Shown here: one piece after another, positions 41,787-51,135 of the stretch
Layout: every line of letters begins with the position of its first letter
Numbering within the stretch: position 1 is the first letter of the stretch
NCBI RefSeq assembly: GCF_017104715.1
Contig: NZ_JAAGPI010000018.1
Coordinates: forward strand, 62,001 to 126,000
Origin: Burkholderia sp. Ac-20365
GTDB taxonomy: Bacteria > Pseudomonadota > Gammaproteobacteria > Burkholderiales > Burkholderiaceae
Direction of reading: 5' to 3'
Length of the DNA: 64,000 nt
The notes under the pieces: model-generated
What the model was told of the DNA's origin: nothing
Databases searched by the model: none
What the model saw: the letters and a program-made list of their open reading frames with translations, nothing else
Made by a program: the position numbers and the translations under genes

Positions 41787-42668
41787 ATGAGCACGCACGA
41801 TACGACACCCGCACTGTGCGAGATCGACGATCTGCGTATTGCGTTCCGCACGCACGACGGCACGATGAACGAGGCGGTGCGCGGTCTCTCGCTGACGCTG
41901 AACAAGGGCGAGCGGCTTGGCATCGTCGGCGAATCGGGATCGGGCAAATCGCTGACGGGCCGCGCGTTGCTCGGCCTGTTGCCGCCTGCCGCGCATTGCA
42001 GCGCGAAGACGATGCGCTTCGACGGCAACGATCTGCTTACCATGCGCGCCGACAGGCGTCGGCGTCTGTGCGGCCAGCAGATGGGCATGATCCTGCAGGA
42101 CCCGAAATACTCGCTGAACCCGGTGATGACCGTCGCGCAGCAGATGCGCGAAGCGTTTGCGCTGCACGACCCGAAACTGGGCAAGCGTGCGATGCGCGAG
42201 AAGATCATCGCCGCGCTCGAAGCCGTCCACATCCGCAATCCCGAACGCGTCGCCGATTCCTATCCGCATGAGCTTTCCGGCGGCATGGGCCAACGCGTGA
42301 TGATCGCGATGATGGTATCGACGGGGCCGCGTCTCCTGATCGCCGACGAACCGACCAGCGCGCTCGACGTACTGGTGTCGATGCAGGTGCTCGCCGTGCT
42401 CGATGAGATGATCGCGAAACATGATACTGGCCTCATCTTTATCAGCCACGATCTGCCGCTCGTGATGTCGTTCTGCGACCGCGTCGTGGTGATGTATGCG
42501 GGGCGCGTGGTCGAAACCTGTGCGGCGCGCGATCTGGTTCATGCGCAGCATCCGTACACGCGCGGGTTGCTCGCTGCGAATCCGCCGCTCGTCAATCCGC
42601 CGGCTGAATTGCCTGTGCTATCGCGAGATCCCGCGTGGCTCAACGAGGTGCAAGGAGCGTCCGCATGA
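41787..42668 (+). CDS. ddpD: Dipeptide ABC transporter ATPase DdpD-type
   Basis: A 293-residue ATPase of the OppD/DppD group: Walker A GESGSGKS, Q-loop GMILQDPKYSLNP, signature LSGGMGQR, Walker B LLIADEPTSALD and H-loop ISHDLPLV. The C-terminal OppD/F extension (QHPYTRGLLAANPPLVNPPAELPVLSRDPAW) is shorter than in E. coli DdpD and lacks the Cys cluster of some OppD proteins. GGAG lies 7 bases upstream of ATG 41787. It overlaps the next ATPase by four bases (ATGA). Confidence 0.92.
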   Translation: MSTHDTTPALCEIDDLRIAFRTHDGTMNEAVRGLSLTLNKGERLGIVGESGSGKSLTGRALLGLLPPAAHCSAKTMRFDGNDLLTMRADRRRRLCGQQMGMILQDPKYSLNPVMTVAQQMREAFALHDPKLGKRAMREKIIAALEAVHIRNPERVADSYPHELSGGMGQRVMIAMMVSTGPRLLIADEPTSALDVLVSMQVLAVLDEMIAKHDTGLIFISHDLPLVMSFCDRVVVMYAGRVVETCAARDLVHAQHPYTRGLLAANPPLVNPPAELPVLSRDPAWLNEVQGASA

Positions 42669-43432
42669 TCGATGTCGATGCAGTTACCGTGCGCTTCAAG
42701 ACGGCAGCAGGCGCCGTCGACGCGGTGCGCAACGCAAGTTTTCATGTCGCGCAGGGCGAGGTATTCGGACTCGTCGGCGAATCGGGTTCCGGCAAGTCGA
42801 CCATCTTGCGTGCGTTGAGTGGTCTCACGCCGATTGCGCAAGGTTCGATGCGTATCGCGCAGCAAGCTGAATCGACGCGACGACGCGATGTGCAAATGGT
42901 GTTTCAGGATCCGTATGGCTCGCTGCATCCGCGCTTCACCGTCGATCAAACCTTGCGCGAGCCTTTGCGCATCAACGGTATCGACGAACACGAAGAGCGC
43001 ATCGTCAATGCGTTGCGCGAAGTCGGACTGAATGCATCGTTTCGCTTTCGTTATCCGCACCAGCTATCGGGCGGGCAGCGGCAACGTGTGGCGATTGCGC
43101 GCGCGTTGATCGTCGAACCGCTGGTACTGCTGCTCGATGAGCCAACCTCTGCACTCGACGTCTCGGTACAGGCCGAAATACTGAATCTGTTGAAGCGCCT
43201 GCATCAGGAGCGCAATCTGACGATGATTCTCGTCAGCCACAATCTCGCCGTGGTCGGATTTTTGTGCTCGCGCGTGGCGATCATGCGCAATGGCGAGATT
43301 GTCGAAGAACTCGATGTCGAGCGTATTCGCGCGCAGCAGGTGGAGAATGAGTATTCGCGCAGCCTGCTGCTCGCGACGAGTGGATATCGACGCAAAGCGG
43401 TTGATGCGATGGGCGTCGATATCGCTCAGTGA
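42665..43432 (+). CDS. ddpF: Dipeptide ABC transporter ATPase DdpF-type
   Basis: A 255-residue OppF/DppF-group ATPase, last gene of the operon: Walker A GESGSGKST, VFQDPYGSLHPR Q-loop, LSGGQRQR signature, LVLLLDEPTSALD Walker B, VSHNLAVV H-loop. It is shorter than typical OppF (~310-330 residues) because the C-terminal oligopeptide-transporter extension is reduced. The start overlaps the ddpD stop. It ends 10 bp from the convergent MFS gene. Confidence 0.92.
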   Translation: MIDVDAVTVRFKTAAGAVDAVRNASFHVAQGEVFGLVGESGSGKSTILRALSGLTPIAQGSMRIAQQAESTRRRDVQMVFQDPYGSLHPRFTVDQTLREPLRINGIDEHEERIVNALREVGLNASFRFRYPHQLSGGQRQRVAIARALIVEPLVLLLDEPTSALDVSVQAEILNLLKRLHQERNLTMILVSHNLAVVGFLCSRVAIMRNGEIVEELDVERIRAQQVENEYSRSLLLATSGYRRKAVDAMGVDIAQ

Positions 43433-43442
43433 GTATGGCGCT

Positions 43443-44807
43443 TCACTCCACTGCAGGCGACCATTCAGCGCCTTCAATGACTGAAGCTTGAGGACGTCTC
43501 GCCGTTGCAAAGACACCGACCGCTGCGATCACCGCAGGCACGGCGAGCAGGCTGAACACGGATCCAAACTGCCAGCCCAAGCCCATCAACGCAGCGCCGA
43601 CCAGCGCGCCCGCCACGCCGCCGATACGCCCAATGCCAAGCATCCATGCGACGCCCGTTGCGCGTCCTTGTGTCGGATAGAAGCTTGCTGCCAGCGCGGA
43701 CATCGACGTGACAGCCGACGTAACAACTGTGCCCGTCAGAAAGATCAGCGTGCCGAGCCACACCTGATGACCAAGCCCACGACCCACGAGCATCACCAGC
43801 GCAGCCGCGACGACATACGTGCACGCAATCACGCGATTCGCCTTGAAGCGGTCCATCAGCCAGCCGACGCTCAGATTGCCGAGCACGCCGCCAAGCGGAA
43901 ACAGTGACGTCATCAACGCGGCGTTCTGCCCTGAAAAACCCGTGTCCTTGAAAAGCGTAGGCAGCCAGTTGGTCAGCAGATAGTAGATCAACAGCCCCAT
44001 GAAATACGCGAGCCACAACATCAACGTGCCGAATCGATACCGCGCTGACAGCACCACACGAAGCGCCGACCCGCGATGTTCGACCGATTGCCCGGCCGTC
44101 ACGAACCTGCACGCATCGAGGCTCTTGTCTTTTTCAATGCGAGAAAGAACTCGTGCGACACGCGCATCGCCACGCTTTCGCGTCACCATGAATTGCGCCG
44201 ACTCGGGCAAGAGAAGAATAAGCACCGCCGTCAGCACAATCGGCCCGACGCCACCCGCAACGAGCACGCTTTGCCAGCCGAGGTGCGGAATCAGCCACGC
44301 CGACGCAAAGCCACCAATCGCAAGTCCGCATGAAAAGCCGCAGAACATCGCATTAACCGCTACAGCGCGAATGCGAGCCGGCGCATATTCCGACACCAAC
44401 GTCACGGCATTCGGCATTGCGGCGCCGAGTCCAAGTCCCGTCATGAAGCGCAACGCTGTCAGCGATTCAATCGACGTCGCGCGTGCGGCAGCCAGACTCC
44501 ACAGCCCGAAGAAAAACACCGACAGCACCAGCACCGCTTTGCGCCCGACGCGGTCGGCAAGCGGCCCCGCACCCAACGCACCGATGCCGAGCCCGACGAG
44601 TGCCGCACTCATCACCGGCCCGAGCGCCGCGCGCGCCACGCCCCAATCCTGCACGAGCGAAGGCGCGATGAAACCGACTGCGGCCGTGTCGAAGCCATCG
44701 GCCGCGACGACCAGAAAACAGAGGACGAGGATCGTCCATTGAAAAGGCGAAAAACGTTGACTGTCGATGAACGCCTGCACATCGACTGTCGATTCTGGCT
44801 GGTGCAT
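43443..44807 (-). CDS. MFS transporter, aromatic acid:H+ symporter type
   Basis: A 454-residue 12-helix major facilitator of the AAHS group (PcaK/BenK/MhbT-like). FIDSQRFSPFQWTILVLCFLVVAADGFDTAAVGFIAPSL is the family's first helix with the conserved DGxD acidic pair; GPLADRVGRKAVL is the loop 2-3 motif. It likely imports an aromatic or alicyclic carboxylic acid for the neighbouring catabolic operon, of which it is the last gene, 67 bp after the NIPSNAP gene. ATG 44807 has AAGGAG upstream. Confidence 0.9.
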   Translation of the reverse strand: MHQPESTVDVQAFIDSQRFSPFQWTILVLCFLVVAADGFDTAAVGFIAPSLVQDWGVARAALGPVMSAALVGLGIGALGAGPLADRVGRKAVLVLSVFFFGLWSLAAARATSIESLTALRFMTGLGLGAAMPNAVTLVSEYAPARIRAVAVNAMFCGFSCGLAIGGFASAWLIPHLGWQSVLVAGGVGPIVLTAVLILLLPESAQFMVTRKRGDARVARVLSRIEKDKSLDACRFVTAGQSVEHRGSALRVVLSARYRFGTLMLWLAYFMGLLIYYLLTNWLPTLFKDTGFSGQNAALMTSLFPLGGVLGNLSVGWLMDRFKANRVIACTYVVAAALVMLVGRGLGHQVWLGTLIFLTGTVVTSAVTSMSALAASFYPTQGRATGVAWMLGIGRIGGVAGALVGAALMGLGWQFGSVFSLLAVPAVIAAVGVFATARRPQASVIEGAEWSPAVE

Positions 44808-44874
44808 TGCATGTCTCCTTGAGCGCGCCTGCTGCCTCTCGCGCACGTTTGTGATGTCGCCGCGTGTTGTTTTG

Positions 44875-45213
44875 TTATCGCAGCGCCGTGAGGCTCCTGA
44901 ATTCGACGCGCCGGATGATCCTGCTTTCCTGCGCAACAATCAGATGCGCCGACGCCTGCAGATACGCGGGCCATTCGGGGTCCGCATCGCGTGCGGTGCG
45001 GCGCTGGTCGTAATCGCCAATGCTCTCGTAGCCCCACAGATGCACGACCTGATTCAACGCGCCGATATCGCTCATATAGAAGCCGACAGGCGCACCGAGG
45101 TACTTCAATTGAATTGGCATCGCGAGTCGATCGAATACTTCGATGAACTCGGTCATACCGCGCGGCCGGATCGTATAGATACGATGATCGACAAAAAGCT
45201 TGCTGCTGCTCAT
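44875..45213 (-). CDS. NIPSNAP-family protein
   Basis: A 112-residue NIPSNAP domain: FVDHRIYTIRPRGMTEFIEVFDRL, GFYMSDIGALNQVVHLWGYESIGDYDQRRTARDADPEW and a final strand. This dimeric alpha/beta barrel fold is related to ABM domains and is common in bacterial catabolic clusters, but its chemistry is undefined. It lies 11 bp after the flavoprotein gene and AAAGGA precedes the start. Probably acts on an intermediate of this operon. Confidence 0.88.
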   Translation of the reverse strand: MSSSKLFVDHRIYTIRPRGMTEFIEVFDRLAMPIQLKYLGAPVGFYMSDIGALNQVVHLWGYESIGDYDQRRTARDADPEWPAYLQASAHLIVAQESRIIRRVEFRSLTALR

Positions 45214-45224
45214 GGTGCTTTCCT

Positions 45225-46973
45225 TTAAACCGTTTCCGATTGACGCCTGTTATTCACGCTTGCCGCATTACCATCGATGCCCGCAAGCCGCTGGCCGGTG
45301 ATGTAGCCGAAGGTCATGATTGGGCCGAGCGTAATGCCCGCGCCCGGGTAGTTCCCGCCCATCACACTCGCGCGGTCGTTGCCGACTGCGTACAGTCCGT
45401 CGATAAAGCCACCGTTCGAATCCAGCACTTCCCCCGTGACAGCCGTCGTGATGCCGTCGAAGGTGCCCAGATCGCCCATTACGACTTTGAGCGCGTAGTA
45501 AGGGCCGTCGCCGACAGGCGCGACGCACGGATTGGGTTTGCGTTCGGGATCGGCGAGATAGCGATTGAACGATGTCGAACCGCGTCCGAACTCGCGATCT
45601 TCACCACGTACCGCACCTTCGTTGTAGTTGCGCACGGTGGCTTCGAGCGCATTCGCGTCGATGCCCGCGCGCTGCGCGAGTTCGGCAAGCGTGCGCCCTT
45701 TGACGAGATAGCCGTTACGCAGCAAAGGCCCTAAGGGCACGGGCGCCGGCTTCGCGTACCCCAGCCCATATTTGCGGATGGTCGCGTGATCGCAGATCAG
45801 CCACATCGCCGTTTCTTTTTCATCGCGGCATGCTTCGATCATGGCCGCGCCGACGTCGTGATATGAATTCGCTTCATTCGTAAAGCGCTTGCCCTTGCGC
45901 GTCACGCCGATAATGCCTGGCTTGTAGCGATCCAGCAGATGCGGAAACACGCCAGTCGTACCGTCGCGCATCGGCACGCGCGAGACGGGCATCCATGCGG
46001 CAGGCTGCGGATAACGGATCGGCACCTGAGCGCCGACGCTTTCGGCCATGCGCGCGCCGTCGCCCGTATTGCCCTTCGGCACCGGTGAGCAATGCTCGCC
46101 GCCGCGCTTCACATGGGGATACGCTTTGGCGATGCGAGCGACATCATGCGAGAAGCCGCCGCATGCAAGCACCACACCTCGTCGCGCGGTAATGCGCGTC
46201 TCGCCTTGCGGGCCATTAACGATTGCGCCTGTCACGCGCTTTTCGGACATAGTGAGTTCTCGCGCCGCCGTACTCGTGTGAATCGGAATACCCAGCGAGA
46301 GCGCTGATTTCGCGAGCCGCGCGGCGAGCGCGTTGCCGCTCGTGATCTGCACGCCGCGTCTATACAGCGCAAGATCCTTCAGATGGCTCGCGAGACGCTT
46401 CGCCACATAAACAGCGGACGTTACCGAGCGCGTCGCGTTGAAGAAATGCTTGAGGTCGGCATTCGACGAATTGAACATCATGCCGATGAACGTGATCGTC
46501 TTCAGCGGCGGACGCAAACGCGTTATGTCGTCACCAAGCGCGCGAGCGTCAAAAGGCGCAGCGACGACAGAGCGGCCAATATCGACACCGCCTGGCGCGT
46601 CAGGGTGATAGTCGGGATACAGCGTCGGCACGAATTTCACTTCCGTTTCGCGCTCGAAGAAGTCGAGCATATGCGGGCCGGTTTCGAGAAATGCATCGAC
46701 CGCTGCTTCGTCGAAGCACGCGCCGGTTTCGTTGCGCATATAGGTCTTCGCCGCTTCGCGCGTATCGGTTACACCGTTCGCGCGCGCATGCCGGTTGCCG
46801 GGAATCCACAGCACGCCGCCCGAATAGGCCGTCGTGCCGCCGAAATACGCTTCCTTTTCGATCACGACGACATCGAGACCGTGCTTGCGCGCAGTGATGG
46901 CCGTCGATAATCCGCCTGCCCCTGAGCCTATGACAAGCACATCGCATGTGAGGGAATGCGTTCTGGAATCCAT
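45225..46973 (-). CDS. FAD-dependent oxidoreductase, 3-ketosteroid-dehydrogenase/fumarate-reductase-like
   Basis: A 582-residue flavoprotein. N-terminal dinucleotide motif DVLVIGSGAGGLSTAITARKHGLDVVVIEKEAYFGGTTAYSGGVLWIPGN is that of the KstD/fumarate reductase flavoprotein superfamily; a second FAD segment GEVLDSNGGFIDGLYAVGND...GGNYPGAGITLGPIMTFGYI closes it. No signal peptide. It should dehydrogenate an alpha,beta position of a ring ketone or acid, or hydroxylate; steroid specificity is not implied. AGGAG lies 10 bases upstream. Second gene of the operon, 33 bp after the SDR. Confidence 0.9.
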   Translation of the reverse strand: MDSRTHSLTCDVLVIGSGAGGLSTAITARKHGLDVVVIEKEAYFGGTTAYSGGVLWIPGNRHARANGVTDTREAAKTYMRNETGACFDEAAVDAFLETGPHMLDFFERETEVKFVPTLYPDYHPDAPGGVDIGRSVVAAPFDARALGDDITRLRPPLKTITFIGMMFNSSNADLKHFFNATRSVTSAVYVAKRLASHLKDLALYRRGVQITSGNALAARLAKSALSLGIPIHTSTAARELTMSEKRVTGAIVNGPQGETRITARRGVVLACGGFSHDVARIAKAYPHVKRGGEHCSPVPKGNTGDGARMAESVGAQVPIRYPQPAAWMPVSRVPMRDGTTGVFPHLLDRYKPGIIGVTRKGKRFTNEANSYHDVGAAMIEACRDEKETAMWLICDHATIRKYGLGYAKPAPVPLGPLLRNGYLVKGRTLAELAQRAGIDANALEATVRNYNEGAVRGEDREFGRGSTSFNRYLADPERKPNPCVAPVGDGPYYALKVVMGDLGTFDGITTAVTGEVLDSNGGFIDGLYAVGNDRASVMGGNYPGAGITLGPIMTFGYITGQRLAGIDGNAASVNNRRQSETV

Positions 46974-47006
46974 GATCTTTGTCTCCTGCCAGATGTCGTT
47001 TTGTCT

Positions 47007-47837
47007 TCAGCGCGCCGGGTTCGTCTTTGCGTCGTAACCGGGGCGCGGCACGAGATCCATCAACATGCATTCCAGTCCGCCGTCGACGACGACTTCCGTG
47101 CCGTTCACATACCCTGCGCGCGGGCTTGCGAGAAAGGCGACCACTTCCGCGATATCGATGGGTTCGCCAATACGCCGGCTCGCCGTCATCGCGCTGCGGC
47201 GCTGCTCGACATCGCCTTGTGCATAGAACGATGCCGACAACGGCGTGCGGATCATGCCTGGACACACTGCGTTACTGCGCACGCCGCGCGGTCCCCATTC
47301 AGCCGCAATCTGCTTCGACAGCATCGTGACGGCAGCCTTGCCTGGGCTGTACGCGCCGCTCCAGGTCTGCGGATGATGCGCAGCCACCGACGCGACATGC
47401 ACGATGCTGCCCGCGCCCTTGCGCAACATCGCGCGGCCAAATGCCTGCGAGCACAGCATGTAGCCGGTGAGATTGACCTGCAGCATCGCGTTCCATGCAT
47501 CGAGTGCAATCTCTTCGATGCCGCCAGGCCGCAGCAGACCGGCGTTGTTGACGAGCACATCCACCGCGCCGAACTTTTCTTCAACGCGCGCCGCTGTCGT
47601 CTCGACACTCTTCTGATCGCCGATATCGCAAGCGAATGCATAGGCTTCGATGCCGTTTGCGCTGAGTGTCTGCGCGAGGTCTTCACACTTTCCCGCTTCA
47701 CGGTCGAGCAATGCGACCCGCGCGCCGCCTTCGCCGAGTACTTTCGCGATTGCGCTGCCAATGCCGCCTGCTGCGCCTGTCACCACGCACACCTTGCCAT
47801 CCAAGGCAAGCCATTCAGCGTTGTATTGCTTAGTCAT
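47007..47837 (-). CDS. Short-chain dehydrogenase/reductase of the catabolic operon
   Basis: A 276-residue classical SDR: TGAAGGIG (20-27), LLDRE after the second strand suggesting NAD preference, NNAG, catalytic Ser in VASVAAHH and the YSPGK active-site motif. ATG 47837 is preferred because GGAG lies just upstream; the frame extends further without support. First gene of the SDR-flavoprotein-NIPSNAP-MFS operon, divergent from the PobR-like regulator 145 bp away. It probably oxidises an alcohol intermediate. Confidence 0.9.
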   Translation of the reverse strand: MTKQYNAEWLALDGKVCVVTGAAGGIGSAIAKVLGEGGARVALLDREAGKCEDLAQTLSANGIEAYAFACDIGDQKSVETTAARVEEKFGAVDVLVNNAGLLRPGGIEEIALDAWNAMLQVNLTGYMLCSQAFGRAMLRKGAGSIVHVASVAAHHPQTWSGAYSPGKAAVTMLSKQIAAEWGPRGVRSNAVCPGMIRTPLSASFYAQGDVEQRRSAMTASRRIGEPIDIAEVVAFLASPRAGYVNGTEVVVDGGLECMLMDLVPRPGYDAKTNPAR

Positions 47838-47982
47838 CCCAATCTCCATGTATCGATTTTTATCAGTGCACCCGGAAACGGACTGCACGATTCATGGAGA
47901 AAAGTATAGGGACACGCCGTGCGTTGAAATTGGACAAACGGCACGCATCGCAGGACAATTCGTACACGGCGGAGGCAACGGC

Positions 47983-48876
47983 ATGAGGAAAATCCCTAAC
48001 TACGATCTGTACGGCGAATCGGCGCGACCGCCGTGGTTCGACGCGTTCAATTTCGAGTGGATTGCCGAGCGCAGCCAGCCCAATGACTTCCATATCGCAG
48101 CGCACCGGCACGATGCGCTGCTGCAGGTCCTGTACATTCGCAGCGGCGGCGGGCATGTGGTGATCGAAAGCGAAAAGCACACGCTCTCACCGCCCTGCGT
48201 GGTCGTGTTGCCCGCGCAAACCGTACATGGATTCGTGTTTTCGCCCGATATCGACGGGCTGGTGATTACGGCTGCGCAGCGGGCGCTGGAGACGATTTCA
48301 AAGGCGATATCGCCGGGTCTTTTGCCTGTGTTTCAGCGCGCCGCCGTGATACCCGTGAAGGCATCAGCGGGCAACGACATATTGATGCCGCTCTTCGCGC
48401 TGCTCGAACAGGAATACCGTGGCAATGCACGCGGCCATATTGCCGCGGGCATGTCGTTGATGATTGCACTTTTCGTGCAAGTGGCGAGATTAAGCGACGC
48501 AGCGGCAATGCCCGCAACGAGCGCCGTTGCCGATCGTCGCAGCGGACAGATCAAGCGCTTTCGCGAACTGGTTGCCGCGCATTTCCGCGAGCATCGGCCA
48601 GTCGAGTTTTACGCGGAAAAGCTCGGCATTACGACGGCCCAATTGAGCCGCATTTGCCGCGACGAACTCGGCCATTCGCCGATGTCGCTAGTGAATGAAC
48701 ATCTGATACGCGAAGCGCAGCGCGATCTCGTCTATTCAGGTTTGACCATCAAGCAGATCGCGCACGCGCTCGGTTTCGAGGATGCGGCGTATTTCAGCCG
48801 CTATTTTCGCAAGCAGACGGGCGCGACGCCGAAAGAATTTCAGGCCGCCGCGCACACCGATCTGTCCTTGAACTGA
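47983..48876 (+). CDS. pobR: AraC-family activator, PobR-like
   Basis: A 297-residue AraC/XylS regulator. The N-terminal cupin sensor (IPNYDLYGESARPPWFDAF, FEWIAERSQPNDFHIAAHRHDALLQVLYI, PAQTVHGFVFSPDIDGLVIT) closely matches the 4-hydroxybenzoate-responsive PobR group, and the C-terminal double HTH (FYAEKLGITTAQLSRICRDELGHSPMSLVNEHLIREAQRDLVYSGLTIKQIAHALGFEDAAYFSRYFRKQTGATPKEFQ) is complete. It is divergent from the SDR operon and convergent with pobA (10-bp gap), whereas PobR genes are usually divergent from pobA. GGAGG lies 8 bases upstream of ATG 47983. Confidence 0.8.
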   Translation: MRKIPNYDLYGESARPPWFDAFNFEWIAERSQPNDFHIAAHRHDALLQVLYIRSGGGHVVIESEKHTLSPPCVVVLPAQTVHGFVFSPDIDGLVITAAQRALETISKAISPGLLPVFQRAAVIPVKASAGNDILMPLFALLEQEYRGNARGHIAAGMSLMIALFVQVARLSDAAAMPATSAVADRRSGQIKRFRELVAAHFREHRPVEFYAEKLGITTAQLSRICRDELGHSPMSLVNEHLIREAQRDLVYSGLTIKQIAHALGFEDAAYFSRYFRKQTGATPKEFQAAAHTDLSLN

Positions 48877-48886
48877 ACGCGGCTGA

Positions 48887-50059
48887 TTACACCGCTACAG
48901 CGCCGACGTAGTTCTCGGCCATCGAAATCGCCGCGCTGCGCGACGTCGTCACATGCTCGAGTTCCGCGACCTGCAATTGCTGCTCGAACCGCGATGCGTC
49001 GTCGAGACGGTGCATCATGCGCGTCATCCAGTACGAGAAATGTTCTGCGCGCCAGATGCGCTTGAGCGCCGTTTCGCTATAGCTGGCGAGCAGATCGTCG
49101 CGGTCTTCCTTGTAGAACGCGCGCAATGCTTCGGAGAGAATCCGCACGTCGGAGACGGCCAGATTCAGGCCTTTCGCACCCGTCGGCGGCACGATGTGCG
49201 CGGCGTCGCCAGCCAGGAACAGACGGCCATGCTGCATGGTTGTCGACACGGCACTGCGCATGCCGACAATGTTCTTCTGGAAGATCTTGCCTTCAACGAC
49301 TTTGTGTCCGTCATCCGAATCGACACGTGCGTGCATTTCCGCCCAGATACGGTCGTCGGACCAGTTGTCGACGTTGTCCTTCGGATCGCACTGGAAGTAC
49401 ATACGCTGCACATTCGGCGAACGGGTGCTGACAAGCGCGAAGCCGCGCTCATGGCGCGCATAGATCAGTTCATCCGACGAAGGCGGCGCTTCCACCAGAA
49501 TGCCGAACCAGCCAAACGGATAGACACGTTGATAATCGCGGCGCAGTGCTTCAGGAATTGCATTGCGCGCAATGCCCTGAGAACCGTCGCAGCCAATGAT
49601 GAAATCGCATTGCAATTCGTGCGCCTCGCCTTGATGGCGATAGCGGATAGCCGGCGTCGTGCCGTCAACGTCGTGCACCGAGACATCCGACACTTCGAAA
49701 TGCAACGCACCTTGCGCTGCCACGCGCGCCGCAACGAGATCCTTGATGACTTCGTGCTGCGCGTACACAGTGATCGCTTTACCCGTGAGGTCGGTGAGAT
49801 CGATACGGCGGCGCTTGCCTTCGAATGCGAGTTCGAACCCGTGATGCAGCGCGCCTTCTGCTTTCATCCGCTCGCCCACGCCCGTTTCGGTGAGCAGATC
49901 CATCGTCCCCTGTTCGAGCACGCCGGCGCGTATCGTCGATTCGATCTGCTCGCGGCTGCGCGATTCGAGCACGACCGAATCGATACCTTGCAGATGGAGA
50001 AGATGGGAAAGAAGCAGTCCGGCAGGACCGGCGCCAATGATGCCGACTTGAGTACGCAT
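48887..50059 (-). CDS. pobA: 4-hydroxybenzoate 3-monooxygenase
   Basis: A 390-residue flavin monooxygenase with the length and landmarks of PobA: GIIGAGPAGLLLSHLLHLQGID (FAD), the DG motif FIIGCDGSQGIARNAIP and LAGDAAHIVPPTGAKGLNLAVSDV. It converts 4-hydroxybenzoate to protocatechuate with NADPH and O2. ATG 50059 with GGAG upstream gives the canonical N terminus. Protocatechuate ring-cleavage genes are not in the window. Confidence 0.95.
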   Translation of the reverse strand: MRTQVGIIGAGPAGLLLSHLLHLQGIDSVVLESRSREQIESTIRAGVLEQGTMDLLTETGVGERMKAEGALHHGFELAFEGKRRRIDLTDLTGKAITVYAQHEVIKDLVAARVAAQGALHFEVSDVSVHDVDGTTPAIRYRHQGEAHELQCDFIIGCDGSQGIARNAIPEALRRDYQRVYPFGWFGILVEAPPSSDELIYARHERGFALVSTRSPNVQRMYFQCDPKDNVDNWSDDRIWAEMHARVDSDDGHKVVEGKIFQKNIVGMRSAVSTTMQHGRLFLAGDAAHIVPPTGAKGLNLAVSDVRILSEALRAFYKEDRDDLLASYSETALKRIWRAEHFSYWMTRMMHRLDDASRFEQQLQVAELEHVTTSRSAAISMAENYVGAVAV

Positions 50060-50291
50060 AGGTGTCTCCATTAATGCGTGGTGCGTTTCTTTGATGTGGG
50101 TCAAAGTGTGCCGTCGGCGCCTCTATCGAGCAACGCAATAACGTGAATAAGCGTTATCTCGATTTTGGATAATAGAAGATTGCGGGTTTTCCCTAACAAA
50201 GCAAACGCAACTTTGGTGGAAGCAGAATGTTGGCTATCTTTACTGAGCGGTCCCGGTGCGGCCTCGCTAGCAAACAAGGAGAAAAGCCATC

Positions 50292-50648
50292 ATGAAGATC
50301 CGCAACGCCCTGAAGCTGCTCGCCGTCATCGGCTGCGTCACGCTGACGTCGAACGTGTACGCGCAAGCCAGCGATTCGATGTCGATGGCGTCCAGTCCCG
50401 CCCCGGCTTCGAAGAAAGCAACACCCGCCGACAAGAAGCTCGGCCGCGATGTGCGCAAGGCCTTGTCGAAGGCGCCTGGCTTCAATGTATCGAATGTGTT
50501 CGTGAAAGCGCGCGGCGGCGCAGTGGTGTTATCGGGCAGTGTCCCAGACGGATCGCAGATTCCGCAGGCAACGGAAGTGGCGAAAGGCGTGGCGGGCGTG
50601 ACTTCCGTCAGCAACAAACTGACGTTGTACTCGCATGGAAATAACTAG
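50292..50648 (+). CDS. BON-domain exported protein
   Basis: A 118-residue protein: signal peptide MKIRNALKLLAVIGCVTLTSNVYAQ, a Ser/Ala/Lys linker, then one BON domain (KKLGRDVRKALSKAPGFNVSNVFVKARGGAVVLSGSVPDGSQIPQATEVAKGVAGVTSVSNKL). BON domains bind phospholipid membranes and occur in osmotic-shock-type periplasmic proteins (OsmY-like). AAGGAG precedes the start. It is convergent with the molybdenum hydroxylase small subunit. Confidence 0.9.
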   Translation: MKIRNALKLLAVIGCVTLTSNVYAQASDSMSMASSPAPASKKATPADKKLGRDVRKALSKAPGFNVSNVFVKARGGAVVLSGSVPDGSQIPQATEVAKGVAGVTSVSNKLTLYSHGNN

Positions 50649-50673
50649 CGGTTGATCGTGAGACGGGGTGAGT

Positions 50674-51135
50674 TCACGTATGTCTGACTTGCCCCGTCGC
50701 TTCGAGAATCGCCTGCCTGATACGCGGATACGTGCCGCAGCGGCAAATGATGCCGTGCAACGCGCAGTCTATTTCTTTCACGCTCGGCGTTGGATTGCGC
50801 TGTATCAGCGCGCTTGCGGCCATCAGTTGCGCGCTCTGGCAATAACCGCATTGCACGACGTCGATGCGCGTCCATGCGGCTCTTAACGCACGCGCTTGCG
50901 GTCCTTGCAGTCCTTCTATCGTCGTGATGCTGTTGGCGCCGATATCGGAGAGCGTTTGCTGGCACGAAGTCTTTGCCTCTTTGCCGACATGCACCGTGCA
51001 CGCTCCGCATACGCCGACGCCGCAGCCGAACTTGGTCCCCGTCATTTTCAGCTCGCAACGTAAGACCCATAGCAACGGTGTTATCGGATCCGAATGTACT
51101 TCGACGGTCTTGCCGTTGATGTTCAGCTTGAGCAT
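50674..51135 (-). CDS. [2Fe-2S] subunit of an aldehyde/isoquinoline-type molybdenum hydroxylase
   Basis: A 153-residue protein with two [2Fe-2S] clusters: the plant-ferredoxin type C38-x4-C43-x2-C46-x11-C58 and the C-terminal helical cluster (QCGYC and CRC). It passes electrons from the molybdopterin subunit encoded just upstream. The two genes overlap by 13 bases, with the large subunit first, the reverse of iorAB order. No separate FAD subunit is present, as in isoquinoline oxidoreductase. Confidence 0.92.
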   Translation of the reverse strand: MLKLNINGKTVEVHSDPITPLLWVLRCELKMTGTKFGCGVGVCGACTVHVGKEAKTSCQQTLSDIGANSITTIEGLQGPQARALRAAWTRIDVVQCGYCQSAQLMAASALIQRNPTPSVKEIDCALHGIICRCGTYPRIRQAILEATGQVRHT

